Part shown: in pieces, positions 6,295 to 6,687 of the stretch
Numbering within the stretch: position 1 is the first letter of the stretch
How the letters are laid out: each line of letters begins with the position of its first letter
Source: Acidimicrobiia bacterium
GTDB lineage: Bacteria > Actinomycetota > Acidimicrobiia > Spongiisociales > SHLN01
Direction: 5' to 3'
Length of the DNA stretch: 6,687 nt
NCBI GenBank assembly: GCA_013043085.1
Contig: JABDOU010000204.1
Span: 1 to 6,687 of the forward strand
The notes under the pieces: model-generated
The model's database searches: none
What the model was told of the DNA's origin: nothing
Seen by the model: the letters and a program-made list of their open reading frames with translations, nothing else
Position numbers and translations under genes: made by a program

Positions 6295-6332
6295 CGGTTG
6301 GTGCCTCTCGCAACGTCGCGAGGCACCAACCG
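6295..6332 (-). terminator. Hairpin downstream of the truncated right-hand gene (terminator-like)
   Basis: CGGTTGGTGCCTC (6295-6307) pairs perfectly with GAGGCACCAACCG (6320-6332), thirteen base pairs with a 12-base loop. It begins eight bases after the stop of the right-hand gene and matches the hairpin at 3887-3924 in its outer eleven pairs except for one compensatory change. No T-run follows. It probably ends the upstream transcript before the hydrolase promoter. Confidence 0.75.
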
Positions 6333-6340
6333 CCCCTGGG

Positions 6341-6687
6341 TCAGAGCAACCCGGTCAGATGCACCGCATTGCTGGTCAGGTCGCCGATCCCGACGATGTG
6401 TTCAACGTCACCGCCGAGCACCGTCACGGTGAACACCGTCAATCCAACAGCATTGGTCGTACCCTGAAGTGTCGTAATCGTTCCGTCTGCGTTGACTGAC
6501 TCGAGCGTGACAACAACCCCTGGCTCAACCTCCCCGGTAGCTCCATACGCGGTCACCGTCAGCAGCTCGGTTGGTGCCGAGCTCTCGGTCAGCAACACCG
6601 GATCTAGGATCAGTACCGAAGCGCTACCCGTGCTGCCATCGTCGGCTGGATCACCAGACGGTGACTCGCCTGGTGGTTCCTCAGCCG
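6341..6687 (-). CDS. C-terminal end of a second secreted protein with the shared Ig-like module (5' partial)
   Basis: The frame is open from the window edge to a TGA at 6341-6343, giving the last 114 residues. The first 20 visible residues are an acidic, Pro/Gly/Ser-rich linker (starting AEEPPGESPSGD), typical of a spacer between extracellular domains. The remaining 94 residues are copy B of the module that ends the hydrolase. An internal GTG at 6598 is not the real start, because similarity to copy A continues upstream of it and the frame stays open. The N-terminal part, and so the function, lies outside the window. Secretion is inferred from the linker and the paralogous module. Confidence 0.8.
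   Translation of the reverse strand, partial: AEEPPGESPSGDPADDGSTGSASVLILDPVLLTESSAPTELLTVTAYGATGEVEPGVVVTLESVNADGTITTLQGTTNAVGLTVFTVTVLGGDVEHIVGIGDLTSNAVHLTGLL
6344..6625 (-). repeat. Copy B of the shared 94-residue C-terminal module
   Basis: This is the partner of 3937-4218. In the last 15 codons, 14 residues are identical although eight of those 14 codons differ at synonymous positions. The copies are therefore not a recent identical duplication, and the protein end appears to be under selection. Confidence 0.8.

Noticed and set aside
6341..6598. An 85-residue complete gene starting at GTG 6598
   Set aside because: The frame stays open to the window edge, and similarity to the hydrolase tail continues upstream of this GTG, so it is an internal codon of a longer truncated gene.

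Overview
The window reads as a high-GC (roughly 60%) bacterial chromosome segment. The Thr/Pro linker of the lipoprotein, the recurrent extracellular Ig-like modules, the chimeric GntR/LacI regulator and the codon choice all suggest an actinobacterium, perhaps of the Acidimicrobiia type; this is an inference from style, with no marker gene to fix it. No rRNA, tRNA, CRISPR array, insertion sequence or phage gene was seen.

Layout, left to right. 1-1429 (minus, 3' end outside the window): an exported serine peptidase-like protein of the SpoIVB/S55 type. 1430-1756: a gene-free stretch with a strong ribosome binding site, overlapping inverted repeats, and three direct repeats of TCGAACC spaced exactly 14 bp. 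1757-2860 (minus): a transcription factor with a GntR-type winged helix fused to a LacI-type sugar-binding domain. 2861-3227: an AT-rich promoter/operator-like patch, then sequence of uncertain coding status. About 3231-3779 (plus): a small lipoprotein with a Thr-rich linker and a beta-rich domain with two cysteines. 3887-3924: a strong hairpin between convergent genes. 3934-6081 (minus): a large secreted alpha/beta hydrolase carrying three extra extracellular modules. 6082-6294: its promoter region. 6295-6332: a second hairpin. 6341-6687 (minus, 5' part outside the window): the C-terminal end of a second secreted protein.

The theme is secretion: all four genes other than the regulator look exported or, for the truncated one, are inferred to be. 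The most notable signal is at the right side. The hydrolase and the neighbouring truncated gene end in the same 94-residue module (58 of 94 identical by hand count, no gaps), most conserved at the very C-terminus. Each gene is followed 8-9 nt later by a related hairpin whose stem shows a compensatory A-T to G-C change. This looks like a duplicated or shuffled C-terminal cassette, possibly used for surface attachment or sorting. No pathway linking the peptidase, regulator and lipoprotein can be shown from the sequence alone.
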